A stretch of DNA of 64,000 nucleotides from Kiloniella spongiae (GCF_001026905.1 NZ_LAQL01000002.1:186001-250000), one strand, 5' to 3'. Counted from the first letter of the stretch, positions 37,315-46,717 are shown. Translations and numbers: made by a program. Notes: a model not told the origin generated them from the letters alone.

Positions 37315-37785
37315 ATTTAATCCTCCCTGAATGAACCCGAATTGGGCCGAGGATATAATGGGAATGCGGAAATCCTTTTCATGGTTATAAACGACCTTTT
37401 CTCGAAAGGTTCGGGAACAAAAATACCAATTAGCTCATGTGAACATGAACTCGCGTTTCCCCAAAAACTTTCTTTCCCCTCGAAAAAACTCAATAAAAAC
37501 AACCGCAGCCGCAAATTAAAAGTTAGCACCGTCAAGTTTTACCCGACTGAGAAACAGTTTATTTATGACATTTCTATTAACGACTATTTTTATCTAATAA
37601 TTGTAATTTTTCATTCCTTCTATACTCACTTTCATGTCACCTGCTTGACTTTTATCAAAAATATTTCTAATAATAAGTGATCACTCACTTACTATATAAA
37701 TTAGTAAAATCACAAAGTTAGTTTATATCAACGAAACAATTCGGCACTATACAACAAAAGACGACAACGATGCGGAGTACCAAGA
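37315..37785. other. 470-bp AT-rich divergent intergenic region
   Basis: Lies between the divergent BCCT carrier and acyltransferase-fusion genes. Apart from the promoter/operator at 37645-37691 nothing is recognised. An open frame in 37342-37680 on the plus strand lacks a ribosome-binding site and has low-complexity AT-driven composition; it is not taken as a gene. Confidence 0.5.
37645..37691 (+). promoter_or_regulatory. Sigma-70 promoter with overlapping palindromic operator
   Basis: TTGACT (37645-37650), 17-base spacer, TAATAA (37668-37673). Directly adjoining the -10 box is a perfect 7-bp inverted repeat TAAGTGA-TCAC-TCACTTA (37674-37691), placed over the expected transcription start. 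A repressor of TetR or similar type would fit. It reads toward the acyltransferase fusion gene about 95 bp downstream; no regulator gene is adjacent. Confidence 0.6.
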
Positions 37786-40700
37786 ATGTCATCAGAAGAT
37801 CAGATCAGGGAAGACAAAACTTTGGGAAACCAAGATCCTGAGAAACAAGCTGGTGGCGAAAACCTTTTGCATCTGCTGCAAAGCAAACGCTTTCTGCCTC
37901 TTTTTCTCACTCAGGCACTGGGCGCTTTAAACGATAACGTCTTTAAAAATGCCCTTGTTCTCTTGATTACTTACAAGATGCTCCACCTGTCCCCGGATGA
38001 AGCCAAGGCAATGGTCACTCAGGCTGCGGGCATCTTTATTCTTCCCTTCTTTCTCTTCTCTGCGATCGCAGGTCAAATTTCGGATAAATTTGAAAAATCA
38101 CGGTTGATCCGACTGACAAAGTATCTCGAAATCATCATTATGGGGCTTGCCAGCTATGGCTTTCTGACGAACTCCCCCGTCTATCTGATGGTTGTATTGT
38201 TCCTGATGGGAACACAGTCAGCCTTCTTTGGTCCTCTTAAATACAGTATTCTTCCTGATCACATGCGCGATGAAGAGCTTATCGGGGCAAACGGGCTGGT
38301 CGAAGCAGGAACATTCTTGTCCATCCTTATCGGCACAATCATCGGCGGCATTGTCATTATGACAGAGGATGGCTTGATGACTGTCTCCCTCCTCATCATA
38401 GCGTTATCCCTTATCGGCCTTGCCACAAGTTACTTCATTCCCAGAGCCGAAGCGTCAGATCCTACGATAAAAATCAACCCTAACTTTCTGGCAGAAACCT
38501 ATAATCTGGTTAAACACAGCGCGGGCAACCGCCCTGTGTTTCTCTCCATCATGGGTATTTCCTGGTTCTGGTTTTTTGGCGCAACGTTTCTTTCTCTATT
38601 CACGCCATTGGCAAAGCAAATCATTGGCGGAAACGAGTTGATCAGTGTTCTCTTCCTCACCATGTTTTCTGTCGGAATCGCTCTCGGCTCGCTGATATGT
38701 AACAAATTACTCAAGGGCGAAATTACAGCACGTTACGTTCCCTTTGGCGCTCTGGGTTTATCGCTTTTCAGCTTTGACCTGTATCTCGCATCTAACACAA
38801 TAACACCCGCGTCATCCTCGTTAATTGGCCTAGTAGAATACTTCCTACGCCCCGAACTTATCCGTATTTTGGTCGATCTGCTGCTAATCTCCATCAGCGG
38901 TGGCCTTTACATCGTACCGCTTTATGCCATCCTTCAACATGAAAGTAGCGATAGCCATCGGGCAAGAAATATTGCCAGCAACAATATCGTCAATTCCCTG
39001 TTCATGGTTGTCTCTGCCATCGGGGCAACAGGCCTGTTCATACTTGGCTTTACCATCCCCGAAGTATTCCTGATCGTTGGGGTACTCAATCTGGGTGTTG
39101 CTCTCTATGTCTGCAAACTTCTGCCCGAAGTTCCGACAAAACTTTTCTTCAGACTCCTGCTAAAGATCTGCTTTCGCGTGGAAGTCAGAGGCGAAGAAAA
39201 CCTTGACGAACTGGGGCCAAAAGCCGTTATCGTCATCAACCATGTTTCCTTCCTTGATGGCGTCCTCCTTGCAGCTTTTTTACCCGGTCGCCCCACTTTT
39301 GCAATAGACACCTATGTTGCCCAGCGTTGGTGGGTAAAACCTTTCCTCTCTGTCGTTGATTTCTACCCGATTGATCCGACCAACCCCATGGCAACCAAGA
39401 CCATGATTAATGTGGTCAAGTCCGGCAAGCGCTGTGTGATCTTTCCCGAAGGCCGCATTACCGTCACCGGAGGCATGATGAAGATATTCGAAGGCCCCGG
39501 CATGATTGCAGATCACGCAAATGCGCCTTTGCTACCTGTTAATATTGAAGGGGCGCAATATACCCCCTTCTCACGTCTGAAGGGTAAAATACACCAGCGC
39601 TGGTTCCCCAAGGTTATTATCACTATTCATCCGCCCAAGAAGCTTCGCCTCAGTGAAGATATTCGTGGCAGAGAACGTCGTTCAGCCATCAGTGTCGGTC
39701 TCCACGATCTAATGAGTGAGACAGCTTTTAGCTCATGCCCGCCCGAGGGCGGCCTGTTCAAGAACCTGTTGGATGCCCGTGATATTCACAGTGGTGACGC
39801 CGTCGTCGTCGAAGACATTCAACGTGCGCCGCTTTCCTACGACAAACTGATAACATCCAGTTTTGTTCTCAGCGACAAGTTTGCCAGCTTTACAAAACCG
39901 CAAGAGATTGTTGGCCTCTTACTCCCCAACTCTTCGGCAGCAGCGGTGTCCTTCTTTGCCATACAGGCCATCGGACGCGTCGGTGCCATGCTCAACTTTA
40001 CCATGGGCGAAAAGAACCTGTTGTCCTGTTGTAAAACAGCCGAGATCAAGACCATCATCACATCCCGCAAGTTTATTGAACTGGGACGCCTTGATGAACT
40101 CGCTGATGCGCTAGGCCGTAATCACAAGATTGTCTATCTTGAAGACCTCAAAGAAGAAATCTCTCTCGGTAACAAGCTATGCGGCTGGGTCAAAAACCAC
40201 TTTGCCAGATCATTCCACAATAAAACTGCACCAGAGAGTAACGATGCAGCTGTCGTACTGTTCACATCAGGATCAGAAGGGGTGCCAAAGGGTGTCATGC
40301 TCAGTCATAACAACCTTCTGTCCAACAGAAACCAGCTTGCTGCCGTGGTCGATTTCAACTCGACAGATACCGTTTTCAATGCCCTGCCCATCTTCCACTC
40401 ATTTGGCTTAACGGGCGGCCTTCTCCTGCCCATTCTTTCAGGCATTAAAACCTTCCTCTATCCGTCGCCCCTTCACTACCGTATCGTTCCCGCCCTTGTG
40501 TACGATACCAATGCAACTATTGTCTTTGGCACAGACACCTTCCTGACAGGCTACGCCCGTGTTGCCCACCCTTACGACTTCTATTCAGTCCGACATATCT
40601 TTGCCGGGGCAGAAAAGGTCAAGGACAGCACCCGAAAAACATGGTCAGAGAAATTCGGCCTTAGAATTCTGGAAGGCTACGGCGCGACAGAAACCTCGCC

Positions 40701-41271
40701 AGTCCTGTCCACCAATACCCCGCTTCAATACAAAGCGGGTACGGTCGGACGCTTCCTGCCCGGCATTGAAAGCAGGCTGGAACCTGTACCCGGAATCCCC
40801 ACAGGCGGACGCCTCTTTGTCAAAGGCCCCAATGTCATGAAGGGATACCTACGCGCCGAGGCCCCCGGACAGCTTCAACCACCCGAAGACGGCTGGTACG
40901 ATACCGGGGACATTGTTGTTATGGACATTGATGGTTTTATCTCTATTCAGGGCCGCGCCAAACGCTTTGCCAAGATTGCAGGTGAAATGGTTTCCCTGAC
41001 CGCCGCAGAAGATCTCGCCAGTAAAATCTGGCCCGGATTTATGCACGCCGTCATCGCACGCCCGGACGTCAAAAAAGGCGAGCAACTCATCCTCGCCACA
41101 GAATGCCCCGAAGCCACCCGTGCAACTTTGTTAAAAGAAGCTCAGGAGCAAGGCATCAGCGAACTGATGATCCCCCGCGAAATCGAAATTATGGATAAAA
41201 TCCCTGTCCTCGGCACAGGGAAAACCGATTACCAGACACTCCAGAAGGAGCTAGTGCCTGAGGAGGCTTGA
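37786..41271 (+). CDS. aas: MFS - acyltransferase - acyl-ACP synthetase fusion (LplT-Aas-like)
   Basis: 1161 residues in three parts. Residues about 25-440 are a twelve-helix major facilitator domain (LTQALGALNDNVFKNALVLL), like the lysophospholipid flippase LplT. Residues about 450-650 are a PlsC-type acyltransferase with NHVSFLD at 484-490 and FPEGR at about 552. Residues about 660-1161 are an AMP-binding ligase with LFTSGSEGVPKGVMLSH at about 825 and GYGATETSPV at about 965. E. coli uses separate LplT and Aas to bring lysophospholipid inward and re-acylate it; here one chain does all steps. GGAG precedes the ATG. Confidence 0.93.
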   Translation: MSSEDQIREDKTLGNQDPEKQAGGENLLHLLQSKRFLPLFLTQALGALNDNVFKNALVLLITYKMLHLSPDEAKAMVTQAAGIFILPFFLFSAIAGQISDKFEKSRLIRLTKYLEIIIMGLASYGFLTNSPVYLMVVLFLMGTQSAFFGPLKYSILPDHMRDEELIGANGLVEAGTFLSILIGTIIGGIVIMTEDGLMTVSLLIIALSLIGLATSYFIPRAEASDPTIKINPNFLAETYNLVKHSAGNRPVFLSIMGISWFWFFGATFLSLFTPLAKQIIGGNELISVLFLTMFSVGIALGSLICNKLLKGEITARYVPFGALGLSLFSFDLYLASNTITPASSSLIGLVEYFLRPELIRILVDLLLISISGGLYIVPLYAILQHESSDSHRARNIASNNIVNSLFMVVSAIGATGLFILGFTIPEVFLIVGVLNLGVALYVCKLLPEVPTKLFFRLLLKICFRVEVRGEENLDELGPKAVIVINHVSFLDGVLLAAFLPGRPTFAIDTYVAQRWWVKPFLSVVDFYPIDPTNPMATKTMINVVKSGKRCVIFPEGRITVTGGMMKIFEGPGMIADHANAPLLPVNIEGAQYTPFSRLKGKIHQRWFPKVIITIHPPKKLRLSEDIRGRERRSAISVGLHDLMSETAFSSCPPEGGLFKNLLDARDIHSGDAVVVEDIQRAPLSYDKLITSSFVLSDKFASFTKPQEIVGLLLPNSSAAAVSFFAIQAIGRVGAMLNFTMGEKNLLSCCKTAEIKTIITSRKFIELGRLDELADALGRNHKIVYLEDLKEEISLGNKLCGWVKNHFARSFHNKTAPESNDAAVVLFTSGSEGVPKGVMLSHNNLLSNRNQLAAVVDFNSTDTVFNALPIFHSFGLTGGLLLPILSGIKTFLYPSPLHYRIVPALVYDTNATIVFGTDTFLTGYARVAHPYDFYSVRHIFAGAEKVKDSTRKTWSEKFGLRILEGYGATETSPVLSTNTPLQYKAGTVGRFLPGIESRLEPVPGIPTGGRLFVKGPNVMKGYLRAEAPGQLQPPEDGWYDTGDIVVMDIDGFISIQGRAKRFAKIAGEMVSLTAAEDLASKIWPGFMHAVIARPDVKKGEQLILATECPEATRATLLKEAQEQGISELMIPREIEIMDKIPVLGTGKTDYQTLQKELVPEEA

Positions 41272-41342
41272 GCTAGAAGTTGCAACACTGGAGAGCTTTT
41301 ACAAGTCTAAAATTTGTTGTTTAAAAATAACTAATTTCTGCA

Positions 41343-42236
41343 CTAGCCTTTAAAACAATATAACGACTGTTTAATAAGCTCTCGCCCTTCTTTTTCACCT
41401 CTATAATTAGAAAAGATTTTTTTAATATCAGGGCACAAAGATTTAAAATCTTGATCAATTAAATCCAGCTCCATAGCCCTTTTCCTGAGAAGCACTCTAT
41501 CGTCTAGCCTTTCTAGTTGATTTTTAACTTTTAAAAGGCTTTGAAAAAAAAGTTTAAATTCCTCAGGAGAGAGATAAGACAATAAAACGGTGACTCTTGT
41601 TATAACAGGAAGGCATTCTAGTGAAGAAATGCATATATCCGATATAGAGTATGCAAACAGGCTTCCGTTCAACAAGCTTAACCTGCATCCTTTTGATATT
41701 ACTTCTGGGAATGCAATAATTTCTATGGTGTAAACTTTAGTATACGAACAACCACTAGATTCAAAATATGCATCGCCAAGCGATTTAAAGAGTGCATTAT
41801 TGTTTTGTTTCGGTCTAGTTTGGATCAAAGCACTTAAATGAACAATTCTTTCCGCAGAACTAACTGAATTTTTGATTAAACTTTTTTCAAAAGGAATATA
41901 GTTCTCAGGAAGAAGTAAACTCTCATTCTCGAGGTTTTCAGCACTAGTTTCAAAACGTGTTTCAAAAATATCACCCTTAATTCGCACGATATATTTAACA
42001 TAGTTGTTTGCGTTATCTGTTCTTTCCTTGCAATCAGAGCCTTGGCAAATCGTAACTGTAGAGTTTGGATCTAAAGAAAGGATTTGACGTTGAAATCTTG
42101 CAGCATGTTCTTCAGCATTTTCAGCATACTCAATGATAATTTCATTAGCTGCCGCTTTCCCGACTCCGCCCACAATGACAAGCCCAAAGCAAACAAATAA
42201 CAAAATAGAATTAATAGAGTGCATTAACCAAAGCAT
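41343..42236 (-). CDS. Hypothetical secreted protein, AT-rich orphan
   Basis: 297 residues, no family recognised. Residues about 8-30 are a hydrophobic signal segment (SILLFVCFGLVIVGGVGKAAAN), suggesting export. The mature part has seven Cys, several in pairs close in sequence (TICQGSDCK; GCRLSLL; ISDICISSLECL), which would fit disulfide bonds in the periplasm. The gene is clearly richer in A and T than both neighbours and codon use differs, pointing to recent acquisition. It sits between the fusion acyltransferase and gapR with no operon partner. The ATG at 42236 is taken; ATG 42224 is possible. Confidence 0.65.
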   Translation of the reverse strand: MLWLMHSINSILLFVCFGLVIVGGVGKAAANEIIIEYAENAEEHAARFQRQILSLDPNSTVTICQGSDCKERTDNANNYVKYIVRIKGDIFETRFETSAENLENESLLLPENYIPFEKSLIKNSVSSAERIVHLSALIQTRPKQNNNALFKSLGDAYFESSGCSYTKVYTIEIIAFPEVISKGCRLSLLNGSLFAYSISDICISSLECLPVITRVTVLLSYLSPEEFKLFFQSLLKVKNQLERLDDRVLLRKRAMELDLIDQDFKSLCPDIKKIFSNYRGEKEGRELIKQSLYCFKG

Positions 42237-42397
42237 ATAATTCTTTTTCTTTTCAAATAAACTATTGTGATGTTGATTTTTTAATTCTCACTATGTGGCT
42301 TTATATTACCACCTCCAAAGATAACGTAATGATCACAACACGACACCCTTAGTTTTACTCAAATACAATCAAAATCTTAAACAAATCAGTAATCACA

Positions 42398-42425
42398 AAA
42401 AAGCCCGCCGATTGGCGGGCTTTTT
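42398..42425. terminator. Terminator after gapR
   Basis: Perfect stem AAAAAGCCCGCC/GGCGGGCTTTTT with a GATT loop; symmetrical A and T runs allow function in both directions. Confidence 0.88.
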
Positions 42426-42448
42426 CTTCAACAATGTGCAATGTGGAA

Positions 42449-42796
42449 TTACACCATACCAAGAGCATGCTTATAGACGTCGATAAGCTCTTCCTGCTCC
42501 ATGCGTTCTTGTTGTTCCAGTTTGCGAAGAGAGACGATCTTGCGCATGATTTTTGTATCGAAACCAAGCGCTTTAGATTCGGCATAGACTTCCTTGATAT
42601 CGTCGGCGATGCCTTTTTTCTCTTCTTCCAGGCGCTCAACGCGCTCGATAAAACCACGCAGACGGTCCGCCGTTATGCCAGCGATTTCACCTGGCACGGG
42701 CTCTGCGCTAGAGGAACTTGTTGTTTCTGTTGCCATATCATCTGTCTGGCTTTCGTCAGAAGTATTTTCTTCATAGCCTGATTCGAAATCGCTCAT
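42449..42796 (-). CDS. gapR: DUF2312 family protein, GapR-like nucleoid protein
   Basis: 115 residues. After ~35 acidic, Ser/Thr-rich residues comes the DUF2312 domain: [20 protein letters not shown], then [15 protein letters not shown] and a helical ending YKHALGMV. In Caulobacter GapR binds AT-rich, overtwisted DNA ahead of replication and transcription forks and is essential for normal growth. Family identity is clear, so the same role is likely. The start at 42796 follows AAAGGG; an internal ATG (42736) would give a length closer to Caulobacter GapR but has no ribosome-binding site. Confidence 0.92.
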   Translation of the reverse strand: MSDFESGYEENTSDESQTDDMATETTSSSSAEPVPGEIAGITADRLRGFIERVERLEEEKKGIADDIKEVYAESKALGFDTKIMRKIVSLRKLEQQERMEQEELIDVYKHALGMV

Positions 42797-42990
42797 GCCC
42801 GGGGCCCTTTTATAAAATCACGTGTAATGAGTTGTCTCATAAATTGTCTGAGCGGAAATTAACGCCCTGCTTCTGCTTTGGCAATGCCCTGCATTAGGTA
42901 GGGAAACTTTTTTATCAAATGTCTCTCGCTTACCACAGTCTGCTTAATGGCTGGCTTAATTGACAAGCAAAGGATTAATTGATTGGCAAA

Positions 42991-43290
42991 CTAGTTGTGC
43001 GCAGGTTTGCTTTTCTCAAAGGCAGCTTTTTGTTCTGCGGTTGCTTCCAGCTGGTGTTTCGCTTTCCACTCGTCATAAGGCATACCATAGACAGTCTCGC
43101 GTGCCTGTCCATAATCCATTGTCTCGCCTTTTTCTTCGGCAGCGGCCATATACCATTTAGATAGGCAGTTCCGGCAAAATCCGGCGAGGTTCATCATATC
43201 AATATTCTGAACATCCGTGCGATCTTGCAGATGTGAAACAAGGCGTCTGAAGGCGGCAGCTTCCAGTTCCAGTTTGGTTTGTTCGTTCAT
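42991..43290 (-). CDS. DUF1244 family protein
   Basis: 99 residues from the ATG at 43290. LEAAAFRRLVSHLQDRTDVQNIDMMNLAGFCRNCLSKWY and DYGQARETVYGMPYDEWKAKHQ are the DUF1244 core, a small helical family common in Proteobacteria and of unknown function. Two Cys three residues apart (CRNC) could bind a metal or form a disulfide. AGAAGAAA upstream is a weak ribosome-binding site. It follows the N-formylglutamate amidohydrolase gene by 44 bp on the same strand, and the pair may be cotranscribed. Confidence 0.88.
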   Translation of the reverse strand: MNEQTKLELEAAAFRRLVSHLQDRTDVQNIDMMNLAGFCRNCLSKWYMAAAEEKGETMDYGQARETVYGMPYDEWKAKHQLEATAEQKAAFEKSKPAHN

Positions 43291-43334
43291 AATTTTCTTC
43301 TCCCAAAACAAGGTATCTCTTTATGTGCTTATCC

Positions 43335-44123
43335 TTACAGGTAGCACTTTATTTCTTTGAGTGACGGGCAATGCAATACCTCTTCAAAGGCATTGATCAT
43401 ATGTGTCGTCCATTGATCTATCCCTGCCTGATCAGAAATCAGGTCCTGACGAATTTCGATCAAAACATTGGGCAGGCCTCGCCGATCCGCATGGATTTCC
43501 ATTGTATGTCCATGATCATCCCGTCCAGAGTAAGGGACATTATCCCCGCAATTAAACCCCTGGCGCTTAAAAGTTTCAATCAATGGTACCGGAATGCGCG
43601 GATCCTGGTTCCATAGCACACAGACAGGCCACGGGCGTTCAACACCCGCCATTTCATGAGTCATGCTGTGCATGGACACGACAATCGGCACCTGTCCCTG
43701 TTCAATCATGCGATCCAGCGTCATCTGAATTTGGTTGTGATAGGGCCAGTAAAAAGCGTTCAGGCGGGCTTCACGTTCAGCCTCGGGCATATCCAGATTG
43801 GCTGGCACATGGCACCCGTCGCTGACCACAGGCATCAGACCCTCGTTATCCAACTTGCGGTTTGGATCAACCAACAGGCGCGAAAAGTTACTGAAGATCG
43901 CACGGGATTTAAAGTGTTCGGCAAGGCCCTCTGTCACGCCCTTGATGCCAATATCATAGGCCACGTGGCGCGTCAGATGGTGATCTTCAACACCAAGGCT
44001 GTTGCGGGATTTAGGAATAAAGGATGTCGCGTGATCGCACAGAAAAACAAAAGGGGTGTCAGCATCTTCATTAATAACGTTCACCGGGCTTGGTTCATCC
44101 GAAGCCAGAATTTGGATATCCAT
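43335..44123 (-). CDS. N-formylglutamate amidohydrolase family protein
   Basis: 262 residues. FLCDHATSFIP at about 28, HVAYDIGIKGVTEGLAEHF at about 52, LLVDPNRKLDNEGLMP at about 84 and VVSMHSMTHEMAGVERPWPV at about 148 are the motifs of this family, with conserved His and Asp for zinc binding. HADRRGLPNVLIEIRQDLI near 220 closes the domain. It would hydrolyse N-formylglutamate or a similar N-acyl amino acid; the histidine-degradation genes usually paired with HutG are absent, so the substrate is open. Confidence 0.88.
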   Translation of the reverse strand: MDIQILASDEPSPVNVINEDADTPFVFLCDHATSFIPKSRNSLGVEDHHLTRHVAYDIGIKGVTEGLAEHFKSRAIFSNFSRLLVDPNRKLDNEGLMPVVSDGCHVPANLDMPEAEREARLNAFYWPYHNQIQMTLDRMIEQGQVPIVVSMHSMTHEMAGVERPWPVCVLWNQDPRIPVPLIETFKRQGFNCGDNVPYSGRDDHGHTMEIHADRRGLPNVLIEIRQDLISDQAGIDQWTTHMINAFEEVLHCPSLKEIKCYL

Positions 44124-44482
44124 TATCTTCCTATTACTTTTAACTTAACACAGCCCAGAGCAAGGTGTCTCAACTCGAGGCTTTAACTTTGCACAATATT
44201 TATTGACCACTACATTAGAGCGCAAGACTTTGGGCCTCTCTCAATATTGTAATGGCTTGGTGTGATTTCCATAGGAGCTTTTTCCATGACAACTGAAAGC
44301 CATTTCATGTAAAGCCCGACAAGCTATCTACCATCAAAGGCAAAAACCGACCAGATTTTTCATCACAACGTCAAAGAAAGACGGGAATCACCTCTTTTGC
44401 ACAGGCTTCTCTTGACGAAAGGCCCTGTTCATTTCCATAAAGGCATCTTGGTTATGACACTTGATAAGCGAAGGCCCTGTAG
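44124..44482. other. 359-bp intergenic region upstream of glycerate kinase
   Basis: Divergent promoter region. It contains an 8-codon frame (44286-44312, MTTESHFM) with a good site TAGGAG at 44272-44277, which may be a leader peptide or chance. No recognisable gene, RNA or riboswitch. Confidence 0.4.
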
Positions 44483-45769
44483 ATGAACGCGATATCCCCT
44501 CAAAAGTTCCTACGAGATCTCTTCCAGGCTGGTCTGGATGCAGCAAATCCCCGATTGGCTGTCCCGGATTATTTACCAAAACCTCCCAAGGGAAAAACCG
44601 TGGTGATTGGTGCCGGAAAAGCCGCTGCGGCCATGGCCAAAGCGGTCGAGGAAAACTGGGAAGGCCCCATCGAAGGTCTTGTCGTCACCCGTTATGACCA
44701 CGATATGCCAGAAGGCGAAAAATGTACTCGCATTGAAGTTGTCGAAGCCGCCCATCCCGTACCCGATGCAGCCGGTCGTGAGGCTGCAAAGCGGATCCAT
44801 GAAATGGTTCAGGGTCTCAGTCCCGATGACCTTGTTCTTTGTCTTATTTCCGGCGGCGGTTCGTCTCTGCTGGCCCTGCCCGCCGATGGCCTGTCCCTTG
44901 AAGACAAACAGACGATCAACAAGGCCTTGTTGAAATCCGGTGCAAACATCATCGAAATGAACACGGTGCGCAAGCACCTGTCAGCCATTAAAGGCGGACA
45001 GCTTGCCGCCGCTGCGGCCCCGGCACAGATGGTCAGTCTATTGATTTCTGACGTTCCCGGCGATGACCCTGATGTCATCGCATCCGGCCCAACAGTTCCG
45101 GACCCCAGCACCTTTGCAGATACCCGCGCCATTCTGACCAAGTACGATATTACGCCACCAGCATCGGTTGTCGCCCATCTTGAAAAAGCCGAGAAAGAAA
45201 CGCCAAAACCAAACGATCCAGTTTTTGCCAACTGCTCAATGCATATGATTTCCCGTCCGCAAGATTCCCTTGATGCGGCCAAGCTTGTTGCTGAGAAGCA
45301 TGGTTTTACACCTGTGGTCCTAGGCGATTCAATCGAAGGGGAAGCCCGTGAAGTCGCCAAGGTTATGGCCGCCATTGCAAGACAGGTCACCAACCACGAT
45401 CAGCCTGCGCAAGCCCCTTGTGTTCTGTTATCCGGTGGCGAGACAACTGTAACGGTCAAAGGAAATGGTCGCGGGGGCAGAAACGCAGAGTTCCTGCTCG
45501 CTCTTGCTGTTGAATTGGATGGTGCCGCGGATATCTATGCCCTTGCCTGTGATACCGACGGCATCGACGGCAGTGAAGACAACGCTGGTGCGATTTTAGG
45601 TCCCGATACGCTTGAACGTGCAGAAAAACTTGGTATCAGTGCCAAAGAACATCTTGCTAATAATGACGGTTATAGCTTCTTTGAAGCTCTTGACGACCTC
45701 ATCATCACTGGGCCAACACGTACAAACGTCAACGATTTCCGCGCTATTGCGATTATGCCCAAGAGTTAA
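44483..45769 (+). CDS. Glycerate 2-kinase (MOFRL family; TtuD/GckA)
   Basis: 428 residues. VIGAGKAAAAMAKAVEENW at about 35, LISGGGSSLLALP at about 118 and NTVRKHLSAIKGGQLA at about 153 are the N-terminal domain motifs. The C-terminal MOFRL domain has LSGGETTVTVKGNGRGGRNAEF at about 315 and DTDGIDGSEDNAGA at about 358. The enzyme phosphorylates D-glycerate at carbon 2; older annotation as hydroxypyruvate reductase is less likely. It would take glycerate derived from glyoxylate, linking to the glcDEF genes in this window. GAAGG precedes the ATG. Confidence 0.92.
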   Translation: MNAISPQKFLRDLFQAGLDAANPRLAVPDYLPKPPKGKTVVIGAGKAAAAMAKAVEENWEGPIEGLVVTRYDHDMPEGEKCTRIEVVEAAHPVPDAAGREAAKRIHEMVQGLSPDDLVLCLISGGGSSLLALPADGLSLEDKQTINKALLKSGANIIEMNTVRKHLSAIKGGQLAAAAAPAQMVSLLISDVPGDDPDVIASGPTVPDPSTFADTRAILTKYDITPPASVVAHLEKAEKETPKPNDPVFANCSMHMISRPQDSLDAAKLVAEKHGFTPVVLGDSIEGEAREVAKVMAAIARQVTNHDQPAQAPCVLLSGGETTVTVKGNGRGGRNAEFLLALAVELDGAADIYALACDTDGIDGSEDNAGAILGPDTLERAEKLGISAKEHLANNDGYSFFEALDDLIITGPTRTNVNDFRAIAIMPKS

Positions 45770-45808
45770 TGACTGCGAAATAAAGTTACGCTAATTACAC
45801 GACCTAAG

Positions 45809-45839
45809 ACAGGTTGCCTAAAGAGCAACCTGTTTTTTT
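45809..45839 (+). terminator. Terminator after glycerate kinase
   Basis: ACAGGTTGC (45809-45817) pairs with GCAACCTGT (45825-45833), followed by seven T. The hairpin overlaps the last codons of the convergent rarD gene. Confidence 0.82.
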
Positions 45840-46717
45840 GCGCGTTTCATATCCACAAATGACTGTGCAGAAAACAGAAAAACCGCGAACCAGATCAACC
45901 CAAAAGAAATCGCGTGTACTTCGGTAAAGGCTTCACCAAAAAGCAACGTTGCCAACAACAGATTAACCGTTGGTCCCACGTATTGAATCATACCAATTGT
46001 TGAATAGTTCAAACGTCTGGCAGCCGCAGCAAAACAAACCAGCGGTACGGTTGTCACGACACCAGCCAGCATCAACATCAAACTGATCTCAGCACCACCA
46101 GCTATATAAGTCATCTCGTTCTGAGCACCAATCCAGATCAGATAGCCCAAAGCGATCGGTGTTACCATTGCCGTTTCCGCAAAAAGCCCGACCTGTGCCC
46201 CCACGGGCAAACGCTTTCTGATTAGCCCATAAAACCCGAATGACATTGCCAAGATCAAAGAAATCCAGGGAAATTCGCCCCCGATGTAAGTCAAATATCC
46301 CACAGCCACGGCGGCTAATCCCACCGCAATCCCCTGTAGCAACTTCAACCGCTCACCAAGTATGACAACGCCAAGAACTACGTTGACCAAGGGGTTGATA
46401 TAATAACCCAAACTTGCTTCAACCAAGTGTCCATTGGAAATTGACCAGATAAAAACCAACCAATTCACCGCCACAAGTACGGCACTCAATAACAGCCATC
46501 CCCAGATTTTTGGCGAACTGAACGTCTCTTTAATCTCGGACCATCTTTTCCTTGCTAATAGCAGGAGAGTCAGAAGAACCAAAGACCAGATCACGCGATG
46601 ACTCAAGACTTCCATAGGTCCTGCAGCTTCTACCTGCTTAAAATAAAGCGGCGTCAGCCCCCACCATAAAAATGCTGTCAGGGCGAGAAATACACCCTGA
46701 AGAGTATCACGTGTCAT
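45818..46717 (-). CDS. rarD: EamA family transporter RarD
   Basis: 299 residues with ten membrane helices. GVFLALTAFLWWGLTPLYFK at the N-terminus, EVLSHRVIWSLVLL at about 37 and LNYSTIGMIQYVGPTVNLLLATLLFGE near 235 are typical of RarD. The family are drug/metabolite transporters; RarD is loosely tied to chloramphenicol resistance in some species, but the true substrate is not known. Confidence 0.9.
   Translation of the reverse strand: MTRDTLQGVFLALTAFLWWGLTPLYFKQVEAAGPMEVLSHRVIWSLVLLTLLLLARKRWSEIKETFSSPKIWGWLLLSAVLVAVNWLVFIWSISNGHLVEASLGYYINPLVNVVLGVVILGERLKLLQGIAVGLAAVAVGYLTYIGGEFPWISLILAMSFGFYGLIRKRLPVGAQVGLFAETAMVTPIALGYLIWIGAQNEMTYIAGGAEISLMLMLAGVVTTVPLVCFAAAARRLNYSTIGMIQYVGPTVNLLLATLLFGEAFTEVHAISFGLIWFAVFLFSAQSFVDMKRAKKQVAL

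Noticed and set aside
37342-37680. 112-codon open frame in the BCCT-aas gap
   Set aside because: AT-driven composition, no ribosome-binding site, and it runs over the sigma-70 promoter and operator.
44388-44579. 63-codon minus-strand frame overlapping the glycerate kinase start
   Set aside because: It is the mirror frame of the kinase gene and has no family resemblance.
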